NCBI GenBank assembly: GCA_963698395.1
Contig: CAVOQQ010000006.1
Coordinates: 124,001-188,000 of the forward strand
Direction: 5' to 3'
Origin: JBBQUN01 sp963698395
Lineage (GTDB): Bacteria > Actinomycetota > Acidimicrobiia > Acidimicrobiales > SZUA-35
Length of the DNA: 64,000 nt
Shown: positions 52,532 through 60,536 of the stretch, piece by piece
Position numbering within the stretch: the first letter of the stretch is position 1
Layout of the letters: each line of letters starts with the position of its first letter
Notes under the pieces: generated by a model
The model's database searches: none
What the model was told of the DNA's origin: nothing
What the model saw: the letters and a program-made list of their open reading frames with translations, nothing else
Position numbers and translations under genes: made by a program

Positions 52532-54154
52532 GTGAGAGATCAGTGGGAAGAACAGTTCGCCAACTCCTCGTTGCGGGAGGGCCCGTTCGAAACGATGTCG
52601 GGCGTGCCGGTCGAGGCGGTCTATGGCCCCGATGACGGCGAGTTCCCGGGTCAGTACCCCTACACCCGCGGTATCCATGCGTCGATGTATCGGTCGCGGT
52701 TGTGGACCATGCGCATGTTCGCCGGTTTCGGCACCGCCGAAGACACCAACGTGCGGTTCAAGCAGCTGTTGGCCGATGGCGGCACCGGTCTCTCCACCGC
52801 CTTCGATCTGCCGACGTTGATGGGCCGAGACTCCGACGACGATTTCGCGCTCGGTGAGGTCGGCAAGGCCGGGGTCGCCGTCGACACGTTGGCCGACATG
52901 GAAGACCTGTTCGACGGCATCGACCTGGCCGGGGTGTCCACCTCGATGACCATCAACTCGCCGGCATCGATCCTGCTCGCCATGTATGCCGCCGTGGCCG
53001 AGAAGAACGGCACCCCGCGAGCGGTGCTGAACGGCACGCTCCAGAACGACATCCTGAAGGAGTACCAGGCGCAGAAGGAATACATCTTCCCGCCACGGCC
53101 GTCGGTCCGACTCATCAGTGATCTCATCACCTTCACCTCGGCCGAGATGCCGAAGTGGAACCCGATCTCGATCTCGGGCTACCACATCCGCGAAGCCGGC
53201 TCGACGGCGGCCGAGGAGCTGGCGTTCACCCTCGGCAACGGCTTCGCCTATGTCGAGGCGGCCATCGCCGCCGGTCTCGACGTCGACGACTTCGCGCCCC
53301 GCCTGTCGTTCTTCTTCAACAGCCACATCGACTTCTTCGAGGAGATCGGCAAGCTTCGTGCGGCTCGGCGTATCTGGGCTCGCTGGATGAAGGAGCGTTA
53401 CGGCGCGAAGTCCGAGCGCTCGTTGAAGCTGCGTTTCCACACCCAGACCGCCGGGGTCTCGCTCACCGCGCAGCAGCCCGAGATCAACATCGCACGGGTC
53501 GCGCTCCAGGCCATGGCCGCCGCCATGGGTGGTACCCAGAGCTTGCACACCGACGCCTACGACGAGGCCCTTGCACTCCCCACCGAAAAGGCTGCTCGCA
53601 TCGCGCTGCGTACCCAGCAGATCGTTGCCCACGAGACCGGCGTGGCCAACGTGGCCGACCCGCTCGGTGGTGCCCCCTTCGTCGAGTGGATGACCGACGA
53701 GATGGAGCGCCAGGCCGAAGAGATCTTCGTCAAGGTCGACGAGATGGGCGGCGGCTCGATGCTCGAGGGCACGTTCCAGGGAATCGAGGAGGGCTGGTTC
53801 CAGGGACGCATCGCCGACTCGGCGTACGCCTTCGAACGCAAGGTCAACAACGGTGAACGAATCGTGGTGGGCGTGAACGCCTTCACCGAGGGCGACGACG
53901 CCGACCCACCGCTGCTCTACATCGGCCCCGAGGTCGAGGAGCGTCAGCTCAAGCGGTTGGGCAACGTCAAGCACGATCGCAACGACGCCGCGGTTGCCGA
54001 GTCGCTGGCGGCGGTCACCGCAGCCGCGGCCGACCCGTTGGTCAACACCATGCCGCCCATTCTCGACGCCGTTCGCGCCTACGCCACCGTCGGCGAGATC
54101 ATCGGTGCCCTGGGCTCGGAGTTCGGCCTGTGGGAAGAACGCACGATGATCTGA
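52532..54154 (+). CDS. acyl-CoA mutase large subunit (methylmalonyl-CoA mutase family), without B12 domain
   Basis: The 540-residue protein is the catalytic barrel of a coenzyme B12-dependent acyl-CoA mutase: GVPVEAVYGPDD, YPYTRGIHASMYRSRLWTM, TAFDLPTLMGRDSDDDF, SISGYHIREAGSTAAEELAF and LKLRFHTQTAGVSLTAQQPE. The cobalamin-binding DxHxxG domain is missing, so a separate small subunit must exist elsewhere. The substrate-facing RGPY of classical methylmalonyl-CoA mutase is RGIH here, so a different branched acyl-CoA (isobutyryl- or 2-hydroxyisobutyryl-CoA-like) is possible. The GTG start lies just after the MarR gene. Confidence 0.87.
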   Translation: MRDQWEEQFANSSLREGPFETMSGVPVEAVYGPDDGEFPGQYPYTRGIHASMYRSRLWTMRMFAGFGTAEDTNVRFKQLLADGGTGLSTAFDLPTLMGRDSDDDFALGEVGKAGVAVDTLADMEDLFDGIDLAGVSTSMTINSPASILLAMYAAVAEKNGTPRAVLNGTLQNDILKEYQAQKEYIFPPRPSVRLISDLITFTSAEMPKWNPISISGYHIREAGSTAAEELAFTLGNGFAYVEAAIAAGLDVDDFAPRLSFFFNSHIDFFEEIGKLRAARRIWARWMKERYGAKSERSLKLRFHTQTAGVSLTAQQPEINIARVALQAMAAAMGGTQSLHTDAYDEALALPTEKAARIALRTQQIVAHETGVANVADPLGGAPFVEWMTDEMERQAEEIFVKVDEMGGGSMLEGTFQGIEEGWFQGRIADSAYAFERKVNNGERIVVGVNAFTEGDDADPPLLYIGPEVEERQLKRLGNVKHDRNDAAVAESLAAVTAAAADPLVNTMPPILDAVRAYATVGEIIGALGSEFGLWEERTMI

Positions 54155-54200
54155 CCGGCCCCGTTCGGCGCCCGGTTCCGACCCGTCACCAAACCCGGGT

Positions 54201-54310
54201 CGTTCTGTGCGCCATTCTCACCGCCAGTTCCGTTCCGTGCGCCGGACTTCCCGTGAGCGGGAAGTCCGGCGCACAGTCTGCGTTCGGCGAGGACGTTGAC
54301 GCACAGAACG
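54201..54310. repeat. 110-bp palindromic element, copy 1 (downstream of the AbiEi/DUF559 gene)
   Basis: The element is bounded by CGTTCTGTGCG (54201-54211) and its reverse complement CGCACAGAACG (54300-54310). In the middle GTGCGCCGGACTTCCCG (54237-54253) pairs perfectly with 54258-54274 around a TGAG loop. It has the same length and plan as the element at 55441-55550, with 76 of 110 positions identical without gaps. It lies 46 bp after the mutase gene and 122 bp after the stop of the minus-strand DUF559 gene, so it could also end both transcripts. Confidence 0.85.
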
Positions 54311-54362
54311 AGATGGTGCGGTCTGGTCACTGGCGCGCCTCGAACGTGGAGCCACCCGGGAC

Positions 54363-54421
54363 CGGGCGTCGAGTCGACGGCGCCGAGACCGTCGGCGCCG
54401 ACGGGCGTCGAGTCGACGGCG
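54363..54421. repeat. 20-bp direct repeat after the DUF559 gene
   Basis: CGGGCGTCGAGTCGACGGCG occurs at 54363-54382 and 54402-54421 (period 39). Each copy contains the palindrome GTCGAGTCGAC region, and the spacer holds CGGCGCCGA twice. The array sits between palindromic element 1 and the end of the DUF559 gene. Confidence 0.75.
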
Positions 54422-54432
54422 AGACGTGGGCT

Positions 54433-55362
54433 TCAGGCAGCGATGGCCGAGCGTCGGGCGATGATGGTGGCCAGGCGTCGCATGAAGTCGGTCGGTCGGT
54501 TCTGGAGGGTGCGCCAGCCGACGCGAATCACCAGCCAGCCGTGCTCGGCGGCCCAGAGGTCTCGCCGCTCGTCGTCGTCTTTCGACTGCGAGGTGGCATG
54601 AAAGCGCCGACCGTCGACCTCGAGGATCACCCTCGCCTCGGGCCACGCGAAGTCGACAACACCACGGAGCCCGTCGTACCACGGCGGACGAAACTGTCGA
54701 CGGGCGCCGACGACGCGGTGTTCGAGAAGTCGGTCGATCGTGAGGAGTTCGAGCCGAGATTCGGCGAACGGCTCGTCATCGAGCACGGCGTCGAGGACCG
54801 CCCGCATCGCCACGGAACCCGTGACGCCCCGACCCGACCATGATTCGAAGCAGGTCACGAGTTCGTCGGCCGACGGTTCCTTTGCGACCAGCTGCGTTTC
54901 GACGACGTGGCGCAAACGGTCGAACCGGAGCACCGCCGCCAGATCACAAAGCGTTCGAGCGCTACTCGTCGCGGTGAGTCCATCGACCTCGACGATGTCT
55001 TCGGTCGGTAGGTGGCGACTGCGGTGCACCGTGGCGAGCGGTGACTCGCTCGCGCCGCCAAATGCGGTCACGACCTCGATCCTTCGAGGGGCCGGGAGAG
55101 CAACGTGGTGGACTCGTGCGGCACTCCGGTGGGAGAGCGCCCCGCCGCGCACCGACAGCGTCGCCAACGACTCGTCGGTTCGCGTATCACGAAGGGCGGG
55201 AACCTCAAGTACGCCTCGGTGCCGTCGCTGGACCCAGCCGGATCGCACTCGTCGGTCGAGCGCGGAGGACGAGACGCCGGCCGCCAGGGCGTGCGTGCGA
55301 AGAAAGGCGCCGTGTCGTGGCGCCGCCAGTTCGATGATGATTGCTTCCGCCGTTGTGATCAT
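54433..55362 (-). CDS. AbiEi-type N-terminal domain fused to DUF559 (Vsr-like, PD-(D/E)XK) nuclease domain
   Basis: The 309-residue protein begins with a winged-helix AbiEi-like region (HGAFLRTHALAAGVSSSALDRRVRSG, then RRHRGVLEVPALRDT). After a middle region it ends in a DUF559 nuclease-like domain: GVVDFAWPEARVILEVDGRRFHA gives the D...ExD(G) core near residues 235-255, and HGWLVIRVGWRTL follows. This pairing is common in actinobacteria and has no settled function; AbiEi is the antitoxin part of AbiE abortive infection, DUF559 resembles very-short-patch repair endonucleases. The gene stands alone between two matching 110-bp palindromic elements, which sets it apart from its neighbours. Confidence 0.83.
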   Translation of the reverse strand: MITTAEAIIIELAAPRHGAFLRTHALAAGVSSSALDRRVRSGWVQRRHRGVLEVPALRDTRTDESLATLSVRGGALSHRSAARVHHVALPAPRRIEVVTAFGGASESPLATVHRSRHLPTEDIVEVDGLTATSSARTLCDLAAVLRFDRLRHVVETQLVAKEPSADELVTCFESWSGRGVTGSVAMRAVLDAVLDDEPFAESRLELLTIDRLLEHRVVGARRQFRPPWYDGLRGVVDFAWPEARVILEVDGRRFHATSQSKDDDERRDLWAAEHGWLVIRVGWRTLQNRPTDFMRRLATIIARRSAIAA

Positions 55363-55735
55363 CACCGAAGTCTGGCCACGCACTGTGACATCGACCGCGA
55401 TCTGCGTCCTGGAACCGTCGCCGCTTCGAGGCGGACGAGTCGTTCTGTGCGTCAAAGTTCTCGGCCTGCGCGTTCCGTGTGCCGTTCTTCCCGTGAGCGG
55501 GAAGAACGGCGCACAGAACGGAAAACGTGGGAAGTTCCACGCACAGAACGGAGGGGGCGGGTACTTCCGCGCGCCGCACGCAAGCGGTGGGAGGGGCGAA
55601 GGAGATCGGTGGTAGGTGGAAGGGACCGGACGAGACCGGCGTGCGTCGGGCGGGTACGGGGTGCTACAACGGCGCTCGTTCCTTGCTCGTCGGCTTGTCC
55701 GCTCGAGCATCTGTCACCTCGAAAGGGTCACCACC
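55363..55735. promoter_or_regulatory. 373-bp gene-free stretch holding palindromic element 2 and two promoters
   Basis: No gene is seen here. It must contain the DUF559 promoter on the minus strand (55363-55440) and the MaoC-gene promoter on the plus strand (55551-55735), with the 110-bp palindromic element between. A GAAAGG ribosome site lies before 55736. The purine-rich stretch 55551-55625 shows no further structure. Confidence 0.5.
55441..55550. repeat. 110-bp palindromic element, copy 2 (upstream of the AbiEi/DUF559 gene)
   Basis: Bounded by the same CGTTCTGTGCG and CGCACAGAACG as copy 1. The central stem GTGTGCCGTTCTTCCCG (55477-55493) pairs with 55498-55514 around the same TGAG loop, with one G-T pair, and extends outward by CGTTCC against AGAACG. 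Compared with copy 1, the stem bases GA on the left are TT here and TC on the right are AA, so pairing is kept by compensating changes. It begins 79 bp upstream of the DUF559 start. Confidence 0.85.
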
Positions 55736-56200
55736 ATGTCTACTCCCGTTGAAGCTGTCGGTGTCGATGGCGTGAAGGCGCTCGTCGGTCAGCATCTCGG
55801 CTACAGCGATTGGCTCGAGATCACGCAGGAACGTGTGATGCAGTTCGCCGAAGCCACCGGTGATCACCAGTGGATCCACACCGATCCCGAGCGGGCCAAG
55901 AAGGAGAGCCCCTTCGGCGGTCCGATTGCGCACGGCTACCTCACCGTGTCGCTCATTCCGATGCTGCTGCCGCAGGTCTTCGTCCAGAAGGGTTTCTCGA
56001 TGGGCGTCAACTACGGCCTCGACAAGCTCCGCTTCCCGTCGCCCGTGCCGGTCGGCTCCAAGGTGCGTGCCGGCGTGCAACTCGACGAGGTCGGTGAGAT
56101 CGCCGGTGGCGTCCAACTGCACATGACCGTCACCATCGAATGTGAAGGCGCAACGAAGCCGAGTTGTGTGGCCAACGTGCTGTTCCGTAGTTACGAGTAA
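55736..56200 (+). CDS. MaoC-family (R)-specific enoyl-CoA hydratase-like protein
   Basis: A 154-residue single-hotdog protein with the hydratase-2 motif: FAEATGDHQWIHTDPERAKKESPFGGPIAHGYLTVSL, where Asp and His of the GDxxxxH pattern are catalytic. It closely resembles the MaoC proteins that hydrate trans-2-enoyl-CoA (Rv0130-like). GAAAGG precedes the ATG. It stands alone between palindromic element 2 and the minus-strand coiled-coil gene. Confidence 0.9.
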   Translation: MSTPVEAVGVDGVKALVGQHLGYSDWLEITQERVMQFAEATGDHQWIHTDPERAKKESPFGGPIAHGYLTVSLIPMLLPQVFVQKGFSMGVNYGLDKLRFPSPVPVGSKVRAGVQLDEVGEIAGGVQLHMTVTIECEGATKPSCVANVLFRSYE

Positions 56201-56241
56201 GCAGCCGGCGCTCGTTCGCCGATCTCGGTGGGGGATCGGTG

Positions 56242-57180
56242 TCACCGGATGGTGACGCTGATCCCTTCGTCGGACGAGTGGAACGAGATCACATCGGTGC
56301 CGAACCGCGGTGGCTGGAGGTCGATCTGGCGGTCGCCCTCTTCGGTCGAGCGGACGAGCAGCTTGATCTCGTCAGATCCCGAGGCGATCATCTCGAACGG
56401 TTGTGGCTCTCGTGCGGCGGCAGCGAGGAGCTCGTTGGCGACCCGGAGCACGAGCAGGCGCCGCACCGGGTCGGCGACGGCCTCGGCGTCCCACTGCAGG
56501 TGGACGAACGCCCCCACCTCCTCGCGCAACGCTGCGGCTTCGACCTCGACGGCGAAGCGCAGCGGGTCGGGTGCGTCGGGAAACGGGCTCGGAGCGTTGG
56601 GGTCGACTGCAACGCTGTGACGCCAGGTTCGCTCGCTTCGAGTCATCTCGAGCGCCCACAGCAACTCGGGGTCGATTCCCGACCCGGAACCGCCGGTGCC
56701 GGTACCGGCGGCTGCGGGAGCGGTGGCTTGTCGAAGCTGGTCGAGCTCGGCCCGAGCGGTTTCGAGGTGGAGTGCCGCCGCGTCGGCGGCCGCCTCGGCG
56801 GCCCTGGCCTGTTCCTGTGCCGATGCGACGTCGGCCTTCAGCTCGACGCCGTACCGCTCCAGCGACCCGATGGTTTCCCGCTGCTCGCGCTGAGCCGCCT
56901 CGGCGGCCAACGCTCGGTTGGTGGCCTGCTCGCGCTCGTGTCGTGCTGCCTCGATGTCGGAGGCTGCCGCTTCGGCGTCGGCCGACGCCTTCTTCTGGAG
57001 GGTCTCGAGTTCGTCGATCGTGCGGGTTTTCGCCCGCTGTGCCGCGGTCAGGTCGTTCTGGAGTGCCTGCCGCGAAAGCGCCGCCGCCGAGGCGTCGGAG
57101 GTGGCGTTGCGACGGGTGGTGACCAGCAGAAAGAGCAGAATCACTGCGACAAGGCCGAGAATGGCAGCGACGACTTCCAT
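56242..57180 (-). CDS. membrane-anchored coiled-coil protein of unknown function
   Basis: The 312-residue protein has one N-terminal membrane segment (residues 3-20, VVAAILGLVAVILLFLLV) and a long Ala/Glu-rich coiled coil (about 25-150), then a Gly/Ser linker and a folded C-terminal domain (about 165-312) starting PELLWALEMTRSERTWRHSV. I do not recognise the C-terminal domain as a named family; the HSV and anti-sigma/histidine-kinase-like stretch recurs in actinobacterial membrane proteins. It lies 9 bp downstream of the MFS gene, so both are likely co-transcribed. Confidence 0.75.
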   Translation of the reverse strand: MEVVAAILGLVAVILLFLLVTTRRNATSDASAAALSRQALQNDLTAAQRAKTRTIDELETLQKKASADAEAAASDIEAARHEREQATNRALAAEAAQREQRETIGSLERYGVELKADVASAQEQARAAEAAADAAALHLETARAELDQLRQATAPAAAGTGTGGSGSGIDPELLWALEMTRSERTWRHSVAVDPNAPSPFPDAPDPLRFAVEVEAAALREEVGAFVHLQWDAEAVADPVRRLLVLRVANELLAAAAREPQPFEMIASGSDEIKLLVRSTEEGDRQIDLQPPRFGTDVISFHSSDEGISVTIR

Positions 57181-57189
57181 GAGGCGACC

Positions 57190-58317
57190 CTAGTCCATCC
57201 GCTGGAGTTGTCGTGCAGCGAGGATCGACGATCCGGCAGAAAGCGCGCCCATGACCAAGAACAGCGGTCGGGCCCCGATCGAGGAGTAGATCGACGGTGC
57301 GGCGAAGGCGGCTGCGCCGGCCGCAGCCAGACCGGTGATGCCGAGGACTGCCTGGCCGCTGGCGGCCATCTCGGGTCCGGTCTCGTCGAGAGCCAGCAAC
57401 TGCGTGGTGGGGAACACCACGGACTCGATCGTTCCCTGGATCAGTCCGGCCACGGCGATGGTGGCGAGGATCGGGAAAAGCCCGAATCCGGCGATCGCCG
57501 GTGCCGCCGCGATCAGGAGCGGGACGAGGACGCGGCGCGGGCCGATCGCCTCGACCCATCGACCGGCAAAGGTCGGCACGACCAGAAGCGGGGCCCCGAC
57601 GAAGAGCAGGATGATGCCGATGGTGGTGTTCCCCGCGCCGAGGTCCTCCAGGTAGAGGTCGATGACCGCATCGAAGATCCCGATGTTGCCGAAGATGATG
57701 CCCTGTCCCAGCATCGCTGCTCGGATGCCGGGACGGGCGGCGAGCCGCAGCATCGACACGCTCGCACCCGAGGCCGATCGCGCCACGGGTGCGCCACGAA
57801 GCCAGAGCAGCGCCGGACCGCCGGCGACGAGCGTGAGGATCAAGACGGCGACGAACGGAGCATGGAACCCGAACCGTTGGAGCGAAGCCCCGAGCAGCGG
57901 ACCGAGCAGGAAGCCTCCGACGTTGGCCGACAGGTAGCTCCCGAGTCGTGCGCCGCTCCCCGCGACGGTGAGGCCGACCAGCGCCTTTCGAGCGACGACA
58001 TCGAACAACCCGAGCCCGCAACCGAGCAGGAGTCGAGCGGCGACGAGGGGCAACAGTCGGTCGGCGACGATGAACCAGACGGTGCCGCCCACGCCGCAGG
58101 CGAGCGCGATCGCGCCCAAGCCGAGCACCCCGCCCCGGTCGGCATACGGAGCGATGAGGAGTTGGATGACGAGACCCGACACGAACCCCGCTGACGCAAT
58201 CGCACCGATGCCCCAGCTCGGCAGCCCATAGCGTTCCTGGAGGTCGGAAAGAAGCACGAAGACGACGCCGGCAGAACTCGAGAGGGCGAAACCAGCCAGG
58301 TAGGCGAATCGATGCAC
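57190..58317 (-). CDS. MFS transporter
   Basis: A 375-residue protein with 11-12 hydrophobic segments in two six-helix halves. The loop between helices 2 and 3 (APYADRGGVLGLGAIAL) corresponds to the MFS GxLaDrxGrr motif, and a second copy (GRWVEAIGPRRVLVPLL) is in the latter half. It likely exports or imports a small solute with proton exchange; the substrate is not evident. It is divergent from the surface-protein gene at 58474. Confidence 0.87.
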   Translation of the reverse strand: MHRFAYLAGFALSSSAGVVFVLLSDLQERYGLPSWGIGAIASAGFVSGLVIQLLIAPYADRGGVLGLGAIALACGVGGTVWFIVADRLLPLVAARLLLGCGLGLFDVVARKALVGLTVAGSGARLGSYLSANVGGFLLGPLLGASLQRFGFHAPFVAVLILTLVAGGPALLWLRGAPVARSASGASVSMLRLAARPGIRAAMLGQGIIFGNIGIFDAVIDLYLEDLGAGNTTIGIILLFVGAPLLVVPTFAGRWVEAIGPRRVLVPLLIAAAPAIAGFGLFPILATIAVAGLIQGTIESVVFPTTQLLALDETGPEMAASGQAVLGITGLAAAGAAAFAAPSIYSSIGARPLFLVMGALSAGSSILAARQLQRMD

Positions 58318-58349
58318 CGCAGGAGTCTGCCGTTGACCGTGTGCCGTGC

Positions 58350-58396
58350 GGTGTCATTTGACGGCGAGTCGCACGGTGTCATTCGCGGTGTGTCAT
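58350..58396. repeat. three GGTGTCA-type motifs in a divergent promoter
   Basis: GGTGTCATT occurs at 58350-58358 and 58375-58383, and GGTGTGTCAT at 58387-58396, upstream of the surface-protein gene and of the MFS gene. The decamer CACGGTGTCA here also occurs on the minus strand in each perfect unit of the repeat at 48464-48545. They may be binding sites for a shared regulator. Confidence 0.4.
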
Positions 58397-58473
58397 GCTC
58401 GATGCCGTCGTGTTCCCGCTGGACCCCGGTGCGTGCCCGCAGAAGTCGCACCGTCGGTCGAGGAGTTTCTCAC

Positions 58474-60525
58474 ATGTCCCGTTTCTCATTCCCGCGCCTG
58501 GCGCGGTCCGCCTTCGCTCTGACGTTGGCGGGCAGCAGCCTCGCCACCGGAGCCGTTCTCGGTGCTTCCCCCGTGTCGGCCGCCCCCGGCGACGTGGTCG
58601 GGTGCGTCGACTGGAGCGCCTATGCCGCCGGGGCGGCTCCCAGCGGTTCGGGCAACCTCGGCACCGCGGGTGGCTCCCAGAACCAGGCCACCGGCTCGAG
58701 CATCACGCTCGCCGGCATCCTCGGCTCCGACGTCGACATGCGCATCACCTTCGCTGAAGCCCATGCGCTCGCGCTCCTCGACCCCGGCGCCTCGGCGGAC
58801 TTCGACGAGGTCCCGGCCTACCGGGCGGCCCTCGGCGATGTCGCTTCCCGAGAGGTCTTTCGCTACTGGCCCCAGAGCGCCCAGCGTGGCGGGGTGACCT
58901 TCGAGTTCTTCCAGACGGGCACCACCAATCGGGCCGAGGTCGAACTCGACACCCTGCTCACCGGCGGTGTCCGGAAGTTCGCCTCCAGCACCTGGGGCGT
59001 GTCGGAGTTCGCCCTTCGCAACGGCGGGCCAGGCGGATCGGCAGTCCAACCCTCGGCGGCCGACCCCGATGCTCAGGCCATCGATGGCGATGGAGGTGGC
59101 AACGGCATCACGGGCTTCGGATCCAACGCGATCATCCAACTCGATCGGCCCACCCACGGTGTCGCCATCGACTCCGCCTTCAACGAGGCCCGCTCGAGTT
59201 TCGTCAACGTCGGCTCGGTGAATGATCGGGACTGGACGATTCTCGACTGGGGATCGCCGATGATCGACACCATCACCTGGGACATCTACGGGCAGGGTGG
59301 CGTCGCCGACGCGACCGGGCCCGACCCCGAATCGGCCGACCCCGCCGCGTTCACACAGCCGCACACCGGCCTGTCGTCCTACATCGCGGCGATGTGCCTC
59401 ACGATTCCCGGCGACGTCGTCCCCGACTACGACCTTGCGCTCGCGAAGGTGCTGACGGGCTATGCCGCCGACACCCGCGTTGCGTCCTACCAGATCGATG
59501 TTCGCAACCAGGGCACCGTCAGCTCGGGTGCCTTCGCCGTGACCGACACGCTCCCGGCCGGAACCGGTTTCGCCGGCGCCAGCAACGGCGGCACGGCGGC
59601 GGGCACCGTGGTCACTTGGTCGATTCCTGCCGGTGAGGCGATCGATCCCGGCGAGACGCTCAGCCTCACGCTCGAACTCGACATCGACGATCCGAGCCAG
59701 GCGCCGTTCATCAACACGGCCGAGATCAGCAGCGACAGCGGCGACGACACCGACTCCTCGCCCGACACCGATGCCGGCGACGACCCGGTCATCGACGTCA
59801 CGTCGCTTGGCGATCTCTCGACCGATGCGGCCGATCCCGGCGATCAGGACGACCACGACATCGCCGTGCTTCGACTCGACCACTCGATCGGCAACGAGGT
59901 GTGGCTGGACACCAACAACAACGGCTCGGTCGATGCGAACGAGCGAGGTATCTGTGACGTCTGGGTCGATCTCTTCATCGATGCCGACGGCAACGGCTTG
60001 CCCGACGACCTCGACGCCAACGGCGCCGTCGATTCCGGCGATGCCATCCGGAACACCACCACCGATTGTGATGGTCTCTGGCTGGTCGACTCGCTGGCGC
60101 CCGGTCGCTACCTCGTCGGCATCCCGGCATCGGAGTTCGCCGCCGACGGTCCGCTCAACGGGCTCGTCTCCTCTGACGCCACAGCGAGCAACGTCGACGA
60201 TGACGTCGACAACGACGACAACTGCTCGCCCACGGCCGATGGCGGACAGCTGACCGGTGTGGTCACGCTCGGCACCGATGAGCCCGTCGCCGAGTCGCCG
60301 AACAACGCAACGGCATCGCTCGACGCCTCCTCGAACCTCACCATCGATTGTGGTTTCTACACCGCCGTCGCCGGTAGCCCCTCCGGTGGCGCCGGTGCCG
60401 TGCCGGCCCAGCCGACCATTCCTCGCACCGGATCCGAGACCACCGGCCTCGCCGGGCTCGGCCTGATGCTGATGGCCATGGGCGGTGGCCTCGTCGTTTG
60501 GAGTCGCCGCCCCGACCTGACCTAG
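58474..60525 (+). CDS. sortase-type cell-surface protein with DUF11 and SdrD B-like domains
   Basis: The 683-residue precursor has a Sec signal peptide ending near ASPVSAA (about residue 37), an N-terminal region without clear homology (about 40-310), a DUF11 repeat domain (about 317-420, FAVTDTLPAGTGF) and an SdrD B-like domain (about 470-600, GNEVWLDTNNNGSVDANERG with Ca2+-type Asp/Asn pattern). The end is a sorting signal: IPRTG at 649-653, a hydrophobic segment and the tail SRRPDLT. Such proteins are displayed on the wall by sortase. The role is probably adhesion or surface structure. Confidence 0.85.
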   Translation: MSRFSFPRLARSAFALTLAGSSLATGAVLGASPVSAAPGDVVGCVDWSAYAAGAAPSGSGNLGTAGGSQNQATGSSITLAGILGSDVDMRITFAEAHALALLDPGASADFDEVPAYRAALGDVASREVFRYWPQSAQRGGVTFEFFQTGTTNRAEVELDTLLTGGVRKFASSTWGVSEFALRNGGPGGSAVQPSAADPDAQAIDGDGGGNGITGFGSNAIIQLDRPTHGVAIDSAFNEARSSFVNVGSVNDRDWTILDWGSPMIDTITWDIYGQGGVADATGPDPESADPAAFTQPHTGLSSYIAAMCLTIPGDVVPDYDLALAKVLTGYAADTRVASYQIDVRNQGTVSSGAFAVTDTLPAGTGFAGASNGGTAAGTVVTWSIPAGEAIDPGETLSLTLELDIDDPSQAPFINTAEISSDSGDDTDSSPDTDAGDDPVIDVTSLGDLSTDAADPGDQDDHDIAVLRLDHSIGNEVWLDTNNNGSVDANERGICDVWVDLFIDADGNGLPDDLDANGAVDSGDAIRNTTTDCDGLWLVDSLAPGRYLVGIPASEFAADGPLNGLVSSDATASNVDDDVDNDDNCSPTADGGQLTGVVTLGTDEPVAESPNNATASLDASSNLTIDCGFYTAVAGSPSGGAGAVPAQPTIPRTGSETTGLAGLGLMLMAMGGGLVVWSRRPDLT

Positions 60526-60536
60526 GTTCAGGCGCC

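Noticed and set aside
54201..54310. Palindromic element as a simple rho-independent terminator only
   Set aside because: A terminator would not require the outer 11-bp inverted arms or the same 110-bp layout upstream of the gene; termination may still be a side effect.
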